Positions 1-7,680 of a stretch of 56,716 bases of DNA are shown here, in pieces. The notes beneath the pieces were generated by a model. It worked only from the letters and a program-made list of their open reading frames with translations. It was not told where the DNA came from and made no database searches. Location: the NCBI GenBank assembly GCA_021158185.1, contig JAGGVC010000095.1, positions 1 to 56,716 of the forward strand, in the 5' to 3' direction. Each line of letters starts with the position of its first letter. The first letter of the stretch is position 1. The translations under genes were made by a program, and so were the position numbers. The stretch is from a bacterium. GTDB taxonomy: Bacteria > 4484-113 > JAGGVC01.

Positions 1-1158
1 GCCTGGCGAAAGGAGATCGACGCAATTTCAGCCGCAAGTGCAGGTTTGACACTCACGCAAATCAGACATGTGCTTGCCGAGATAGACAGTGGGGTTCTTG
101 CGGATTCCCAAAGAAACCTGAAGGAAGTTGAGAGGGATAAAGCGTTATCCGGTGATGTTGAAAAGACATCCAGCAAACCGGAAACCAGTCCAGTATCAAG
201 TTGGTGGACTGTTTTGATGGAGAGGAAGCGTACGATGATCGAGCGCGAGTGCGGCGGGATGCTCGAATTCGTCGGAAGCAGGAGCACGACGCTCGATCTT
301 GTTGCGGTTCACAATCTTGCAGTCAATGAACTTCGCTCGGATGCTGCGCTTTTCCGGTCGGGGATGGTGGATGCAGTGCCAAGCGGCTACTTGATCTGTG
401 GACCGAGCGGTTCCGGGAAGTCATTCATGGTTCGCTGCTTTGCGGGTGAAGCAGGGGTGCCCTGTGTGGAGCTGAGGAATTTCAGGGAGAAGTGGGTCGG
501 AACAACCGAGGCGAACCTCGAAAAACTGCTAGGCGTGCTGAGCGCGCTTGCGCCGGTAGTGGTGATAGTGGATGAAGCGGATGCAGCTCTTGGCGATCGC
601 GGCGCGGGCGAGGGAGACAGCGGGCTTTCAGGACGGGTATTTTCGCGGCTCATAAGCTTCATGGGTGATTCGAAGAATCGCGGGCGCGTCGTATGGGTTC
701 TAGTCACCAACCGTCCCGATCTGCTTTCGATTGATCTGAAGAGGCAGGGCAGGGCGGAGAAGCATATTCCCCTGTTCCCGCCTCAAACGAAGGATGACTA
801 CGAGGATTTGTTCTCGACGTTCTTGAAAAAACACTTGCACAAGACGGATTTCAAGAAGCTCGGTGATGTATGCGATGCTTCAGCGCTGACGCTCAGCGGG
901 AGCGACCTTGAGAGCGTACTCTTCAGAGCATACGCTCTTTCGAGATCAAGGGGTTCTGGCGTTATCTCTGCTGAAGAAATGAAAAATGCGCTCGAAGATT
1001 TTATGAGCCCCGAATATCCCGACGAGATTGAGTACCAGACTCTACTCGGAGTTGCGGAGTCGACGAGCAGATCGCTGATCCCCGACAAATGGCGTATCAA
1101 GCGCGACGAGCTTGCTGTCAGGCTTGCCGAGCTTCGAATAAGACTGCCGCGCGGGTAA
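1..1158 (+). CDS. AAA+ ATPase, Ycf46/Cdc48-like (5' end outside window)
   Basis: The frame is open from base 1, so the N-terminus is missing; an internal TTG at 46 is not a convincing start. The first visible residues (GLTLTQI...) resemble the linker that follows the first AAA module of Ycf46-type two-domain ATPases. Counting from position 46, Walker A GPSGSGKS lies near residues 119-126, Walker B VVVIVDEAD near 171-179, sensor 1 VTNRPD near 220-225, and the RQGR segment that usually carries the arginine finger near 233-236. A helical lid follows. The second AAA domain therefore looks catalytically intact. Substrate and partners cannot be told from the sequence. The next gene is on the other strand. 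Confidence 0.85.
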   Translation, partial: AWRKEIDAISAASAGLTLTQIRHVLAEIDSGVLADSQRNLKEVERDKALSGDVEKTSSKPETSPVSSWWTVLMERKRTMIERECGGMLEFVGSRSTTLDLVAVHNLAVNELRSDAALFRSGMVDAVPSGYLICGPSGSGKSFMVRCFAGEAGVPCVELRNFREKWVGTTEANLEKLLGVLSALAPVVVIVDEADAALGDRGAGEGDSGLSGRVFSRLISFMGDSKNRGRVVWVLVTNRPDLLSIDLKRQGRAEKHIPLFPPQTKDDYEDLFSTFLKKHLHKTDFKKLGDVCDASALTLSGSDLESVLFRAYALSRSRGSGVISAEEMKNALEDFMSPEYPDEIEYQTLLGVAESTSRSLIPDKWRIKRDELAVRLAELRIRLPRG

Positions 1159-1289
1159 TCCAGTTGATACCTGTGGATAGAAGCAGCAACATTCCATAAC
1201 CGACAGGAACACTGCCGCCGTGAAATCCTTTCCGAGCAGGAACTAGGCGTAGATGAGCCTGATTCCGTCAGAAAAACCTCTGATGTCTG

Positions 1290-2057
1290 CTAGATTTCGA
1301 TTCCGGCAAAGATGCCAAACCAGTAATTGTCGGGATCGGCAACCAGGTCGCGAATGTCGTCATCGATAATGAACGAGCACCCTGCCATCGGTTTGATGTA
1401 GAATCCTTTCATTGCAAAGGTGCGCGAGATCTCAAGCGAAAAATCGTTGAATCCGGGGCCAATCGATGAGTCACCGGCGCCGAAGTAGTAATCGTTGTAT
1501 TCGCTTGTGCCGTATCCCAGATGAGCATCCCAGTCCATTCCTGTAACGTCGTTCGTACCTCCGACCGTACCGCCGAACCCGAGATCGAAGTACATTCCCT
1601 CAGCATCCTGTACGTCGTAGTAGACTGTGAGTGAGGGAGTGAAGGGAAAATCTATGAAGGCTGCTCCTGCAAAAACCTCGGTTGTTTCGTCCGCATCGAT
1701 AGCTGGGAACATATAGTAAGTAGCACCTGCCGTTACATCTACAAGCGGGAAAGAATGATCGTAGCTTAACGTGAAATCAACTTCGCTGAATTCCCACCCA
1801 GCTTCGTTGGCATCATCCATATCCATATTGCCCCAGATATCGAACGTGAACGGACCTGTTCCGATCCAGAAATCAGGCTGGAAGCAAATTCCGTCCGTTG
1901 ACAGAATGCCTCGAAATACATACTTGCTAACGAAGCCGCCCTCGAATCCCCATGTGAACGCAGATTCGTCATCCTCGGAATATGCGAACGCCGATGCACT
2001 GCACACAACAAACAACAAAACAACAAGAATTACCAGCTTGAAAAGCTTCAACCTCAT
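1290..2057 (-). CDS. Outer-membrane beta-barrel protein, TorF/porin-like
   Basis: About 255 residues. A Lys/Arg start and long hydrophobic core ending SASAFA form a clear Sec signal peptide. The mature part is rich in alternating aromatic/Gly strands, and its first strand carries VSKYVFRG, typical of the small TIGR02001/TorF putative porins. It ends with an amphipathic strand (FGIFAGIEI), as outer-membrane barrels do. I chose ATG 2057 because AGGAGG sits about 8 nt upstream; the frame extends 12 codons further without a ribosome site. A matching promoter lies at 2084-2112. Acidic surface patches such as DADDET-like stretches are frequent. The solute carried, if any, is unknown. Confidence 0.75.
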   Translation of the reverse strand: MRLKLFKLVILVVLLFVVCSASAFAYSEDDESAFTWGFEGGFVSKYVFRGILSTDGICFQPDFWIGTGPFTFDIWGNMDMDDANEAGWEFSEVDFTLSYDHSFPLVDVTAGATYYMFPAIDADETTEVFAGAAFIDFPFTPSLTVYYDVQDAEGMYFDLGFGGTVGGTNDVTGMDWDAHLGYGTSEYNDYYFGAGDSSIGPGFNDFSLEISRTFAMKGFYIKPMAGCSFIIDDDIRDLVADPDNYWFGIFAGIEI

Positions 2058-2083
2058 ACGAATCCTCCTAGTAAGGTTCGTGT

Positions 2084-2112
2084 ATTCTATCAAAGCGAAG
2101 TCGATGTTTGAA
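2084..2112 (-). promoter_or_regulatory. Sigma-70-type promoter of the porin-like gene
   Basis: On the minus strand TTCAAA (2107-2112), a 17-nt spacer and TAGAAT (2084-2089) precede the AGGAGG and ATG of the porin-like gene by about 27 nt. Four of six -35 bases and five of six -10 bases match the consensus. Confidence 0.55.
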
Positions 2113-2216
2113 GCTTGGAGAGCTCAAACGCGTTTTATCCGCGCCCAAATATCGGGGTGAGAAGGGAATTACAACATTGGTTTGACTGTTCCGGCAGGTC
2201 AGGATCGACATCCGCG

Positions 2217-2242
2217 CAAAAAAAACCGGCCGCTAAGCCGGT
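2217..2242 (-). terminator. Rho-independent terminator of the 5S rRNA gene
   Basis: On the minus strand ACCGGC-TTAGCG-GCCGGT forms a perfect 6-bp hairpin followed by a run of eight T. It begins only about 8 nt past the end of the 5S gene. Confidence 0.85.
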
Positions 2243-2249
2243 ATAAATG

Positions 2250-2367
2250 CCCTGGCAACTACCTACTCTCCCAGGGGGTTGCCCCCCAAGTACCATCGGC
2301 GCAACGAAGCTTAACTTCTGGGTTCGGGATGGGACCAGGTGTTTCCTCCGCGCCATCGATACCAGAA
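2250..2367 (-). rRNA. rrf: 5S ribosomal RNA, solitary gene
   Basis: The minus strand carries conserved 5S landmarks in order: CCCATCCCGAAC, AGAAGTTAAGC, GCGCCGATGGTA and GGGAGAGTAGG. The ends TTCTGGT and GCCAGGG pair as helix I with G-U pairs, giving about 118 nt. No 23S or 16S sequence lies on either side: the upstream neighbour is a promoter and then unrelated intergenic DNA, and a terminator follows directly. The exact ends are estimated from helix I pairing. Confidence 0.93.
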
Positions 2368-2374
2368 CGTATGA

Positions 2375-2403
2375 TTTATACCAGCATAATCAGGAATTGT
2401 CAA
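2375..2403 (-). promoter_or_regulatory. Dedicated promoter of the 5S rRNA gene
   Basis: On the minus strand TTGACA (2398-2403), exactly 17 nt, then TATAAA (2375-2380). The expected start site, about 7 nt on, falls at 2367-2368, the 5' end predicted for mature 5S. The 5S gene is therefore probably a stand-alone transcription unit. Confidence 0.8.
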
Positions 2404-2684
2404 CACCGAGTTTTCGGTTTTGAATAAATGGAGCGTTCCCGAATGTGGTTTTTGTACGCGTGCCTGCCGAAGCATTCGAAATCCCGCTCTGGAGACCCGC
2501 GTGAAGCGGCGCGTGTGAAATAAAGGCATTGCGAAAAACATGGACAGCGCACATCGGTGCGCCAAGCCCCTCTCTCAAGTCTTGCCCCATATCGTAGCAT
2601 ATGTACTTTAACCTGATCAGCAGGAAAGTTCCGATCCGAAAGCGATTCGTTGTTTGTAGCCCGATATAGGTATTAGTCTTTGAT
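2404..2684. other. Intergenic stretch without a recognised gene
   Basis: Together with the flanking promoters this makes a gene-free stretch of over 370 bases. Outside the divergent promoters at 2375-2403 (minus) and 2685-2713 (plus) I see no coding potential with a ribosome site, no tRNA and no clear repeat. Confidence 0.5.
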
Positions 2685-2713
2685 TTGACACGCCATCGGA
2701 CGGTTGCTATAAT
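2685..2713 (+). promoter_or_regulatory. Consensus sigma-70-type promoter
   Basis: TTGACA (2685-2690), 17 nt, TATAAT (2708-2713): a perfect match to consensus. Transcription would start near 2720, about 25 nt before the ATG at 2745, which has GGAGGAATTAGGA upstream. Confidence 0.8.
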
Positions 2714-2744
2714 CGGTTTCCAAAAAGATATGGAGGAATTAGGA

Positions 2745-2975
2745 ATGACTACAATTAGAGGATGTTGTCTGGTAGAAGTTTCAGCGCCGGGCATACACAG
2801 CGGTATGAGCACAATAATCTTTCCTATAACAAGATCATGCCAAGAGATCGTGGATAATCTCGTCAACTCTCATCTTTGCACTTATGAAGAGGGTTGTGTT
2901 ACCCCCAAACCATTTGGTTACTTTTCTCGGTACAGCCACGGCATCGCCTGGAGGTTCAACTGTTACGATAACTAG
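2745..2975 (+). CDS. Small protein of unknown function, N-terminal piece of a likely frameshifted gene
   Basis: 76 codons from an ATG with a good GGAGG site, behind a consensus promoter. I do not recognise the family. The sequence is Cys-rich (CC, CTYEEGC). After about codon 54, at a CCCCC run (2902-2906), the reading frame loses protein-like character. The +1 frame continues smoothly from that point (CVTP then NHLVTFLG) into the ORF that ends at 3294. Together they would make a protein of about 182 residues. Possible explanations are a sequencing indel in the C run, a genuine disruption, or programmed +1 slippage. See the next entry. Confidence 0.45.
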   Translation: MTTIRGCCLVEVSAPGIHSGMSTIIFPITRSCQEIVDNLVNSHLCTYEEGCVTPKPFGYFSRYSHGIAWRFNCYDN

Positions 2976-3294
2976 AAGGCTTGAACCAAGATACGGTGAC
3001 AGCTGCCCTCCTGGACAGACCGTTGTAGACTGCGGTGAAGAGGCCCCCGGTAATCCAGCGCGCGAGACTATTATAGGCAATGGAATTGGCTCGGTAGATT
3101 CGGTGCAAATCGCCCCTGGTTCGGAAGACGAGTTTCTGGACTGCCTTATTTGCCTGAGGTGCTTAGCTATGCCGATTGCGGAAGTCGAAGAGTCCTTCCT
3201 GGAGAATCTTAAGCAGAAACTCGAAGAAGATCTGAGTGGAGGAGGACAGCATAAAAGCGAGTCTGGAACACTGGTAGGTGAGTGCATATGCTAA
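2884..3294 (+). CDS. Unknown protein, C-terminal piece of the same likely frameshifted gene
   Basis: Open frame in +1 relative to the preceding piece. Its only ATG (2884) has no Shine-Dalgarno sequence, which argues against independent initiation. In-frame stop TAA 2827-2829 limits upstream extension. The protein-like part runs from about 2908: a Thr/Gly-rich stretch, a second Cys cluster (CLICLRC) and an acidic amphipathic helix (EVEESFLENLKQKLEEDL). Its last codons overlap the start of the downstream secreted-protein gene, so the two look translationally coupled and the C-terminal part is probably real. The function is unknown. Confidence 0.5.
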   Translation: MKRVVLPPNHLVTFLGTATASPGGSTVTITRRLEPRYGDSCPPGQTVVDCGEEAPGNPARETIIGNGIGSVDSVQIAPGSEDEFLDCLICLRCLAMPIAEVEESFLENLKQKLEEDLSGGGQHKSESGTLVGECIC

Positions 3295-4163
3295 AGCTCA
3301 CACGTAATTTCAGTCGTTTCGGCAGTATTTGGGGTTTTGCCGCACTTCTCACTTTGTCTCTCTTAACGACAGCTCCATCGCCTGTTTCAGCCATGACTCC
3401 AGACGAGGCACCTGTTTCAGAAAAGCGGTTAGAACGGCTTATGATTCCCAATCCTCCTGAATATCCCGAAGATGCGCGCTGGGAGGACAATAAATGGTTT
3501 GAGGATATGAGCAATAAGAATATGTACTGGATTTGGCTGCTTTCGACTGTGGCCTGCCTGTCCGACTGTTACTTTGACTATGTGCCTGTCTCGGTAGAAG
3601 ATATGGTCGATAAGGGATTGACCCCTTATGCGCCGCAAAAATGGGATACGGATCGAATAGACTTTCTAAACAGGTTTTTTGTTGAGCAAGGTTACAGTGA
3701 TTATCAAACTAATCGTTACTGGCTCGATAACGAACCATCCCTAAGCGAGCTTAGGAACAGTGTGACAAAAACCAGACTGAATGACGCAGGCCCGCAGACC
3801 ATTCTCGAATATCGGCTGCAGGTGCTTGCCCGAATGCCGAAATCGCACGGAACGAAGGACGCGCTGAACGACAAGGCGATCTTCTTCAGGTACGGCGACT
3901 TTCCTCATTTCCCCTACTCAGTTACACACACGGTTTACTCTGATGCAAGCGGCTTAAGCGGGCGCAGAGTGAAGGAATTCTGGACAAATCCCTACACCGG
4001 AGACAAGGCTAAGTTTGGCGTCATTCCGGAAATCGAAGTGAAAAAGGGCGATATTCTGATTATGCCCGCAACGGAGTACATTCGGACTCGCAGGCCTGAG
4101 TTGATTGACGACATTTCGGAATATTACTACCTCTATGTGTTGATATGGTTGACGGACGAGTAG
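3288..4163 (+). CDS. Secreted protein of unknown function
   Basis: About 291 residues. A signal peptide (basic MLKLTRNF, hydrophobic core, PSPVSA) predicts export. ATG 3288 is preferred over GTG 3282 because AGGTGA lies 7 nt upstream. The mature part has VPVSVEDMVDKGLTPYAP in the first half and NPYTGDKAKF near the end. That layout resembles the globular part of pseudopilin-like extracytoplasmic proteins, although no pilin cleavage site or transmembrane helix is present. It overlaps the preceding gene by 7 nt and so shares its promoter. The protein encoded at 54713 has a similar layout. No enzyme motif was recognised. Confidence 0.7.
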   Translation: MLKLTRNFSRFGSIWGFAALLTLSLLTTAPSPVSAMTPDEAPVSEKRLERLMIPNPPEYPEDARWEDNKWFEDMSNKNMYWIWLLSTVACLSDCYFDYVPVSVEDMVDKGLTPYAPQKWDTDRIDFLNRFFVEQGYSDYQTNRYWLDNEPSLSELRNSVTKTRLNDAGPQTILEYRLQVLARMPKSHGTKDALNDKAIFFRYGDFPHFPYSVTHTVYSDASGLSGRRVKEFWTNPYTGDKAKFGVIPEIEVKKGDILIMPATEYIRTRRPELIDDISEYYYLYVLIWLTDE

Positions 4164-4468
4164 CGAAAATCGGGTGGATACAAAGCGAGAGCAAGGGATC
4201 ATGAAGCGCAAGGCTTGAGTATTTTATCCGAGCTTGCGGGACTCCTTTGACTTTGTGGTTATTTCGTTTGTCGTTTTTCAAGAAGCAAATGAGTATTTCT
4301 CTCGGGCCGCCCATCTCCCGGTTTACGCGGGTTTCGAAACGGGTAATATGAATCTGGCATAGGGGATTTGCCGATGGGAGCAATGAGGGTTAGAGAGTGC
4401 CAAATGTCTTGGACACTCGAATCCCGATTCTCTCCTTAGCGTCCCCAAATCGGGTAGGGTTGATTGCT

Positions 4469-4885
4469 ATGATTGACACAAAACTTTTTCGGAATCATGT
4501 AATTGATATCAAGTTGCCTGTGGCAGACGAGTATGCCTCGGTGCTAAGGCTTTTCATCGCAGGCATCGGAAATCTGTGGGGGCTAACGCTTGATGAAATT
4601 GAGGATTTGAAGCTCACAGCGAGCGAAGCATTTCTCGACATCGTCAGCCGTTCGGCAGAGAGCGGAGAACATGTGAGTGTGCGGTGGCGGGTGGATGCCG
4701 ACCGAGCGGTAGTTACCCTGACGGATCCAAGCAGAACAATAAGAAAGCTCGCGCAGAGTCCTGTGCTTATGCTCCTTGCCGAGAAGGGCGGGGATGTAAG
4801 CGTTGTTGACGTTCCCGAGGAAAACCGTATCGAACTTGGCTTCAGGATTCACGCAAATTATTCTGAGAATGGATTGGATAACTAA
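4469..4885 (+). CDS. RsbW/SpoIIAB-like anti-sigma factor with degenerate ATP site
   Basis: About 138 residues with the HATPase_c-like fold of RsbW-type serine kinases: an N-terminal strand, LDEIEDLKLTASEAFLDIVS (N box), VRWRVDADRAVVTLTD, and a helix in which LMLLAEKGGD replaces the usual LIxxLMDEV segment. Family members bind a sigma factor and phosphorylate an RsbV-type antagonist. Here the N-box Asn is replaced by Asp and the DxGxG box reads DPSRT, so kinase activity is doubtful. ATG 4469 fits the family N-terminus; a GTG at 4397 in frame is an alternative. A terminator separates it from the SigB-type gene downstream, its most likely partner by position. Confidence 0.65.
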   Translation: MIDTKLFRNHVIDIKLPVADEYASVLRLFIAGIGNLWGLTLDEIEDLKLTASEAFLDIVSRSAESGEHVSVRWRVDADRAVVTLTDPSRTIRKLAQSPVLMLLAEKGGDVSVVDVPEENRIELGFRIHANYSENGLDN

Positions 4886-4912
4886 GGAACAGTCTGCTTA
4901 ACAAGTATTCTT

Positions 4913-4945
4913 GCGGGGCCGGGGATAAGGCCCCGCTTTCATTTT
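4913..4945 (+). terminator. Rho-independent terminator after the anti-sigma gene
   Basis: GCGGGGCC and GGCCCCGC form a perfect 8-bp stem with an 8-nt loop, followed by TTTCATTTT. It lies 27 nt past the stop codon. Confidence 0.85.
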
Positions 4946-5119
4946 CAGATGCTCCTGTGAATAGTTGCGTGATTAAGGGTTGCAGGTTAAGGGAATGTAG
5001 CACTTTCTTTCAGCCGAACGTCTCACGAGTATTTAACCCGATCTTGTATTTGTCTCCGATTCATCTTTCGCTCTGATAGAATTGGCCTTTAATTCGATTT
5101 AGGGGTTGTTAACTGCTGA

Positions 5120-5887
5120 ATGGCTGAGGACAAGAGCAGTCTGAAGAAGGAAGAGCTCAGGCTGTTTGCCGAATACAAGAAAAACCCATCTCCCAAGATG
5201 GAAGAGCTTCTTATGAAGCGATTTGAGAAGCTCGTATACAGCATCATGAAAGATTTCGGCTCAAGTCCCGCCGATATCGAAGACATACGCCAGGTGGGGA
5301 TGACTGGGCTTCTCCTTGCGATTCGACGCTATGACCCGGCAAGCAATTACCGGTTTTCAACATTTGCGTGGCCCACGATTCGCGGCGAAATCCAGCGTTT
5401 TTTCCGCGACAAGCGATGGATGGTAAAAGTACCGAGAAGGCTCAAGGAAATAAGCCAGAAAGTTTTTTCTGCACAAGCCCTCATCGCAGCCAAAATAGGT
5501 CAGGAACCGACGGCCAAGGAAATTTCGGAGGAAACCGGATTAACCGAGGAAGTGGTTCTGGAGGCGATGGAGCTCGGCAGTGCTTACAGCCCGAAGGCGT
5601 TTTTCGACAACATCGACGACGATGATTACGGCCATTACGTAACGAGTTCTCAAGTTGTTGATTCGAGCGCGGATGACGTGCAGCAAAGCGTGTTCTGGGA
5701 GGCGATGTTCCGTCATCTCAAGAAGGTAGAGGCCGAAGTGCTCCGGCTGAGGTTTTTCGAAGGAATGACCCAGAAGGAAGTAGCCGAGATTCTTGAAACA
5801 AGCCAGATGTGTATATCTCGCATCCAGCGCATAGCGCTTGCGAAGCTTCGGGAGATGGCGGAACAAGGCGAAATTGACCTGTTGTGA
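5120..5887 (+). CDS. RNA polymerase sigma factor, SigB/SigF/WhiG (group 3) type
   Basis: 255 residues. Region 2 is complete: FEKLVYSIMKDF, then DIEDIRQVGMTGLLLAIRRYDP, the core-binding and -10 recognition helices ending FSTFAWPTIRGEIQRFFRD. The RWMVKVPRRLKE signature just after it is typical of SigB/SigF. Region 3 (QEPTAKEISEETGLTEE) and region 4 with a helix-turn-helix (MTQKEVAEILETSQMCISRIQRIAL) follow. Such factors drive general-stress, motility or developmental regulons. The RsbW-like protein just upstream suggests partner-switch style control, but no RsbV-type antagonist gene is present. The flagellar block lies over 43 kb away, so a FliA role cannot be inferred from position. Confidence 0.9.
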   Translation: MAEDKSSLKKEELRLFAEYKKNPSPKMEELLMKRFEKLVYSIMKDFGSSPADIEDIRQVGMTGLLLAIRRYDPASNYRFSTFAWPTIRGEIQRFFRDKRWMVKVPRRLKEISQKVFSAQALIAAKIGQEPTAKEISEETGLTEEVVLEAMELGSAYSPKAFFDNIDDDDYGHYVTSSQVVDSSADDVQQSVFWEAMFRHLKKVEAEVLRLRFFEGMTQKEVAEILETSQMCISRIQRIALAKLREMAEQGEIDLL

Positions 5888-5990
5888 CCGAAGCGGATCC
5901 TTCGCGAATGCGGATTCTGCGCGTGGAAATGAGGTGTAAATGCGGGAAATGAACTTTCCGCTGGATAATTTAATCTGATATACTGTGGCT

Positions 5991-7109
5991 GTGGAAGAGA
6001 GTAAAGACGGTGCAAGGAAGGCCAAGCCGCTGGGCGATGCCGGATTTACGCGCAAAATCGTCGTAACTGTTCTTATTATCCTGTTTTTCGCTTTCGTCTA
6101 CTTCATCAGGCACGTTTTTATTTATCTTACCTTTTCCGCTCTTCTCGCGTACCTTGTTGCGAGACCCGTGGATTTCTTCCAGGCCAGGCTTCGGATGCCG
6201 AGAACCGCGTCCGTGCTCCTCTCCCTTTTTATTCTACTCATCTTTCTTGTGGCGATGGGATTTATCGTAATCCCGCCGATCGTTGAAGAATTCAACATGC
6301 TGATTCGCAATATGCCGGATGTCCTGAGTAAGCTCGAAACCTACTTAAACGAAAAAATCGCGCAGTTCGGAACTGGAGAGCGGATCTTCACCGTCAAGAG
6401 CTGGCTCGATAACATATTCGACACGCTGCAGGAAAACCTGCCTGAGATCGCCGGCTCCGTCGTCAACACGGGCATGGGCGTCGTTTCCACGGTCACTGGT
6501 GCGCTCTTTGGAAGCGTTATCGTGCCCATTATGAGTTACTACCTGGTCAAGGACTCGGCGAAGTTCCGCAGAAGCTTCGAAATGATCATTCCTGCACGGC
6601 ACCGTCCGGTCTTTTCAAACGCGATCGAAAGGATCAATACATCGCTCGGCGGCTACATCCGGGGTCAGCTAACGCTCTGCCTTATCATCGGCATCTTCTC
6701 CACGCTGGGGCTTCTCATTCTCGGCGTCAAGTACGCGTTTGTCCTTGGTCTCCTCGCGGGCTTAACCGAGCTTATCCCGATGGTGGGGCCGATCCTGGGG
6801 GCAATTCCTGCTGTCATCATTGCATTCTCGATGGATCCGATTCTCGCGCTCAAGGTGATAATTCTCTACATACTGATCCAGGCTGCGGAGAACTACTTCC
6901 TCGTGCCGCGCGTGATGGGCAGTTCGATGAACATGCATCCTATAACCGTGGTTATCGCGATGATGATCGGAGCGCGCGTAATGGGGATCGTCGGAATGTT
7001 CCTTGCCCTTCCGGTGGCCGCGGTCGTCAAGATAATAATTCAGCTCTACCTCGAATCGAGACGACAATCAAACGGCGAAAACGAAAAAGCGCCTGCTGCA
7101 GTACCTTGA
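5991..7109 (+). CDS. AI-2E (TqsA/PerM/YdiK) family membrane permease
   Basis: About 372 residues with around eight transmembrane helices: two N-terminal, one after residue 60, a long soluble loop, then a C-terminal bundle. The C-terminal half holds the family hallmarks GGYIRGQLTLCLIIG, LAGLTELIPMVGPILGAIPA, the ENYFLVPRVMG segment and a final ALPVAAVVKI. Members include the autoinducer-2 exporter TqsA and Na+/H+ antiporters, so the substrate is not predictable. No Shine-Dalgarno sequence is visible. A TATACT hexamer ends just before GTG 5985 and 6 nt before GTG 5991. I favour the second GTG as the start of a leaderless message; 5985 is the alternative. Confidence 0.85.
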   Translation: MEESKDGARKAKPLGDAGFTRKIVVTVLIILFFAFVYFIRHVFIYLTFSALLAYLVARPVDFFQARLRMPRTASVLLSLFILLIFLVAMGFIVIPPIVEEFNMLIRNMPDVLSKLETYLNEKIAQFGTGERIFTVKSWLDNIFDTLQENLPEIAGSVVNTGMGVVSTVTGALFGSVIVPIMSYYLVKDSAKFRRSFEMIIPARHRPVFSNAIERINTSLGGYIRGQLTLCLIIGIFSTLGLLILGVKYAFVLGLLAGLTELIPMVGPILGAIPAVIIAFSMDPILALKVIILYILIQAAENYFLVPRVMGSSMNMHPITVVIAMMIGARVMGIVGMFLALPVAAVVKIIIQLYLESRRQSNGENEKAPAAVP

Positions 7110-7190
7110 TAATGGGCTAGGAATCGCGCAAACTTTCTGCTCATAATCACGCATTTGCAGCTCAGCCAACAAGGAATGGCGCTAGGATTG

Positions 7191-7508
7191 CTACCGTGCA
7201 TAGCCTTCCCGCGTTCGAGCTTTCAATGATGCTTTGCTGCTGGGGCCGTCTCCCCTTGCGACAGCAACCGAGACATTCTCTCCCGCAGCCCCTGCTATTT
7301 CTGCTACTTCAGAGTGCGTGAATCCCGGACACAGCAGAACGGAATCTATCATTTCCTGCTTGACCATTTCGACGCAGATGTCAATCGCTTCCTGCTGATT
7401 TCTTACGACAACCGACAGAAGCCTGTACATCCCTGTGTCAACTTCACTCCGATGCTTGTTCTTGTCGGCATCCGGCGCGTGGGCAATGAATAGGACGCTG
7501 AAAGCCAT
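7191..7508 (-). CDS. DUF6506 family protein
   Basis: 105 residues, soluble. The order FIAHAPDADKNKHRSEVDTG, a central VVRNQQEAIDICVEMVKQEM, and LLCPGFTHSEVAEIAGAAGE followed by VSVAVARGD matches what I recall of the DUF6506 family, small proteins of unknown function. An AGGAG site lies 6-7 nt upstream of the ATG. It is a single-gene unit divergent from the isochorismatase-like gene at 7681. No catalytic motif is evident. The family call is from memory of its motif pattern. Confidence 0.65.
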   Translation of the reverse strand: MAFSVLFIAHAPDADKNKHRSEVDTGMYRLLSVVVRNQQEAIDICVEMVKQEMIDSVLLCPGFTHSEVAEIAGAAGENVSVAVARGDGPSSKASLKARTREGYAR

Positions 7509-7680
7509 ATCGATCTCCTTTGGCTACATAAATCGATCCATAATACCGTAACCTTGAGAGGTTGAATTGAAGAATGTCTTTCCTGCCTGCAGGCAGCGAT
7601 GGAACTTGCCAGAGGAAGAAAGATTGTGCAATCATCGCATGCGGACAAGTTCCGTTGAGCAGCTTTTCGAGGAGTAATCG

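Noticed and set aside
1771-2160. Plus-strand open frame opposite the porin-like gene
   Set aside because: It is antisense to a gene with a clear signal peptide, ribosome site and promoter, and encodes no protein-like sequence.
4946-5119. Autoregulatory SigB-type promoter in front of the sigma gene
   Set aside because: No GTTTAA-GGGTAT-like pair at suitable spacing; only a TAGAAT near 5088 without a usable -35.
5985-5990. First GTG as the start of the permease
   Set aside because: It directly abuts the TATACT hexamer, leaving no room for transcription to begin upstream of it; kept only as an alternative.
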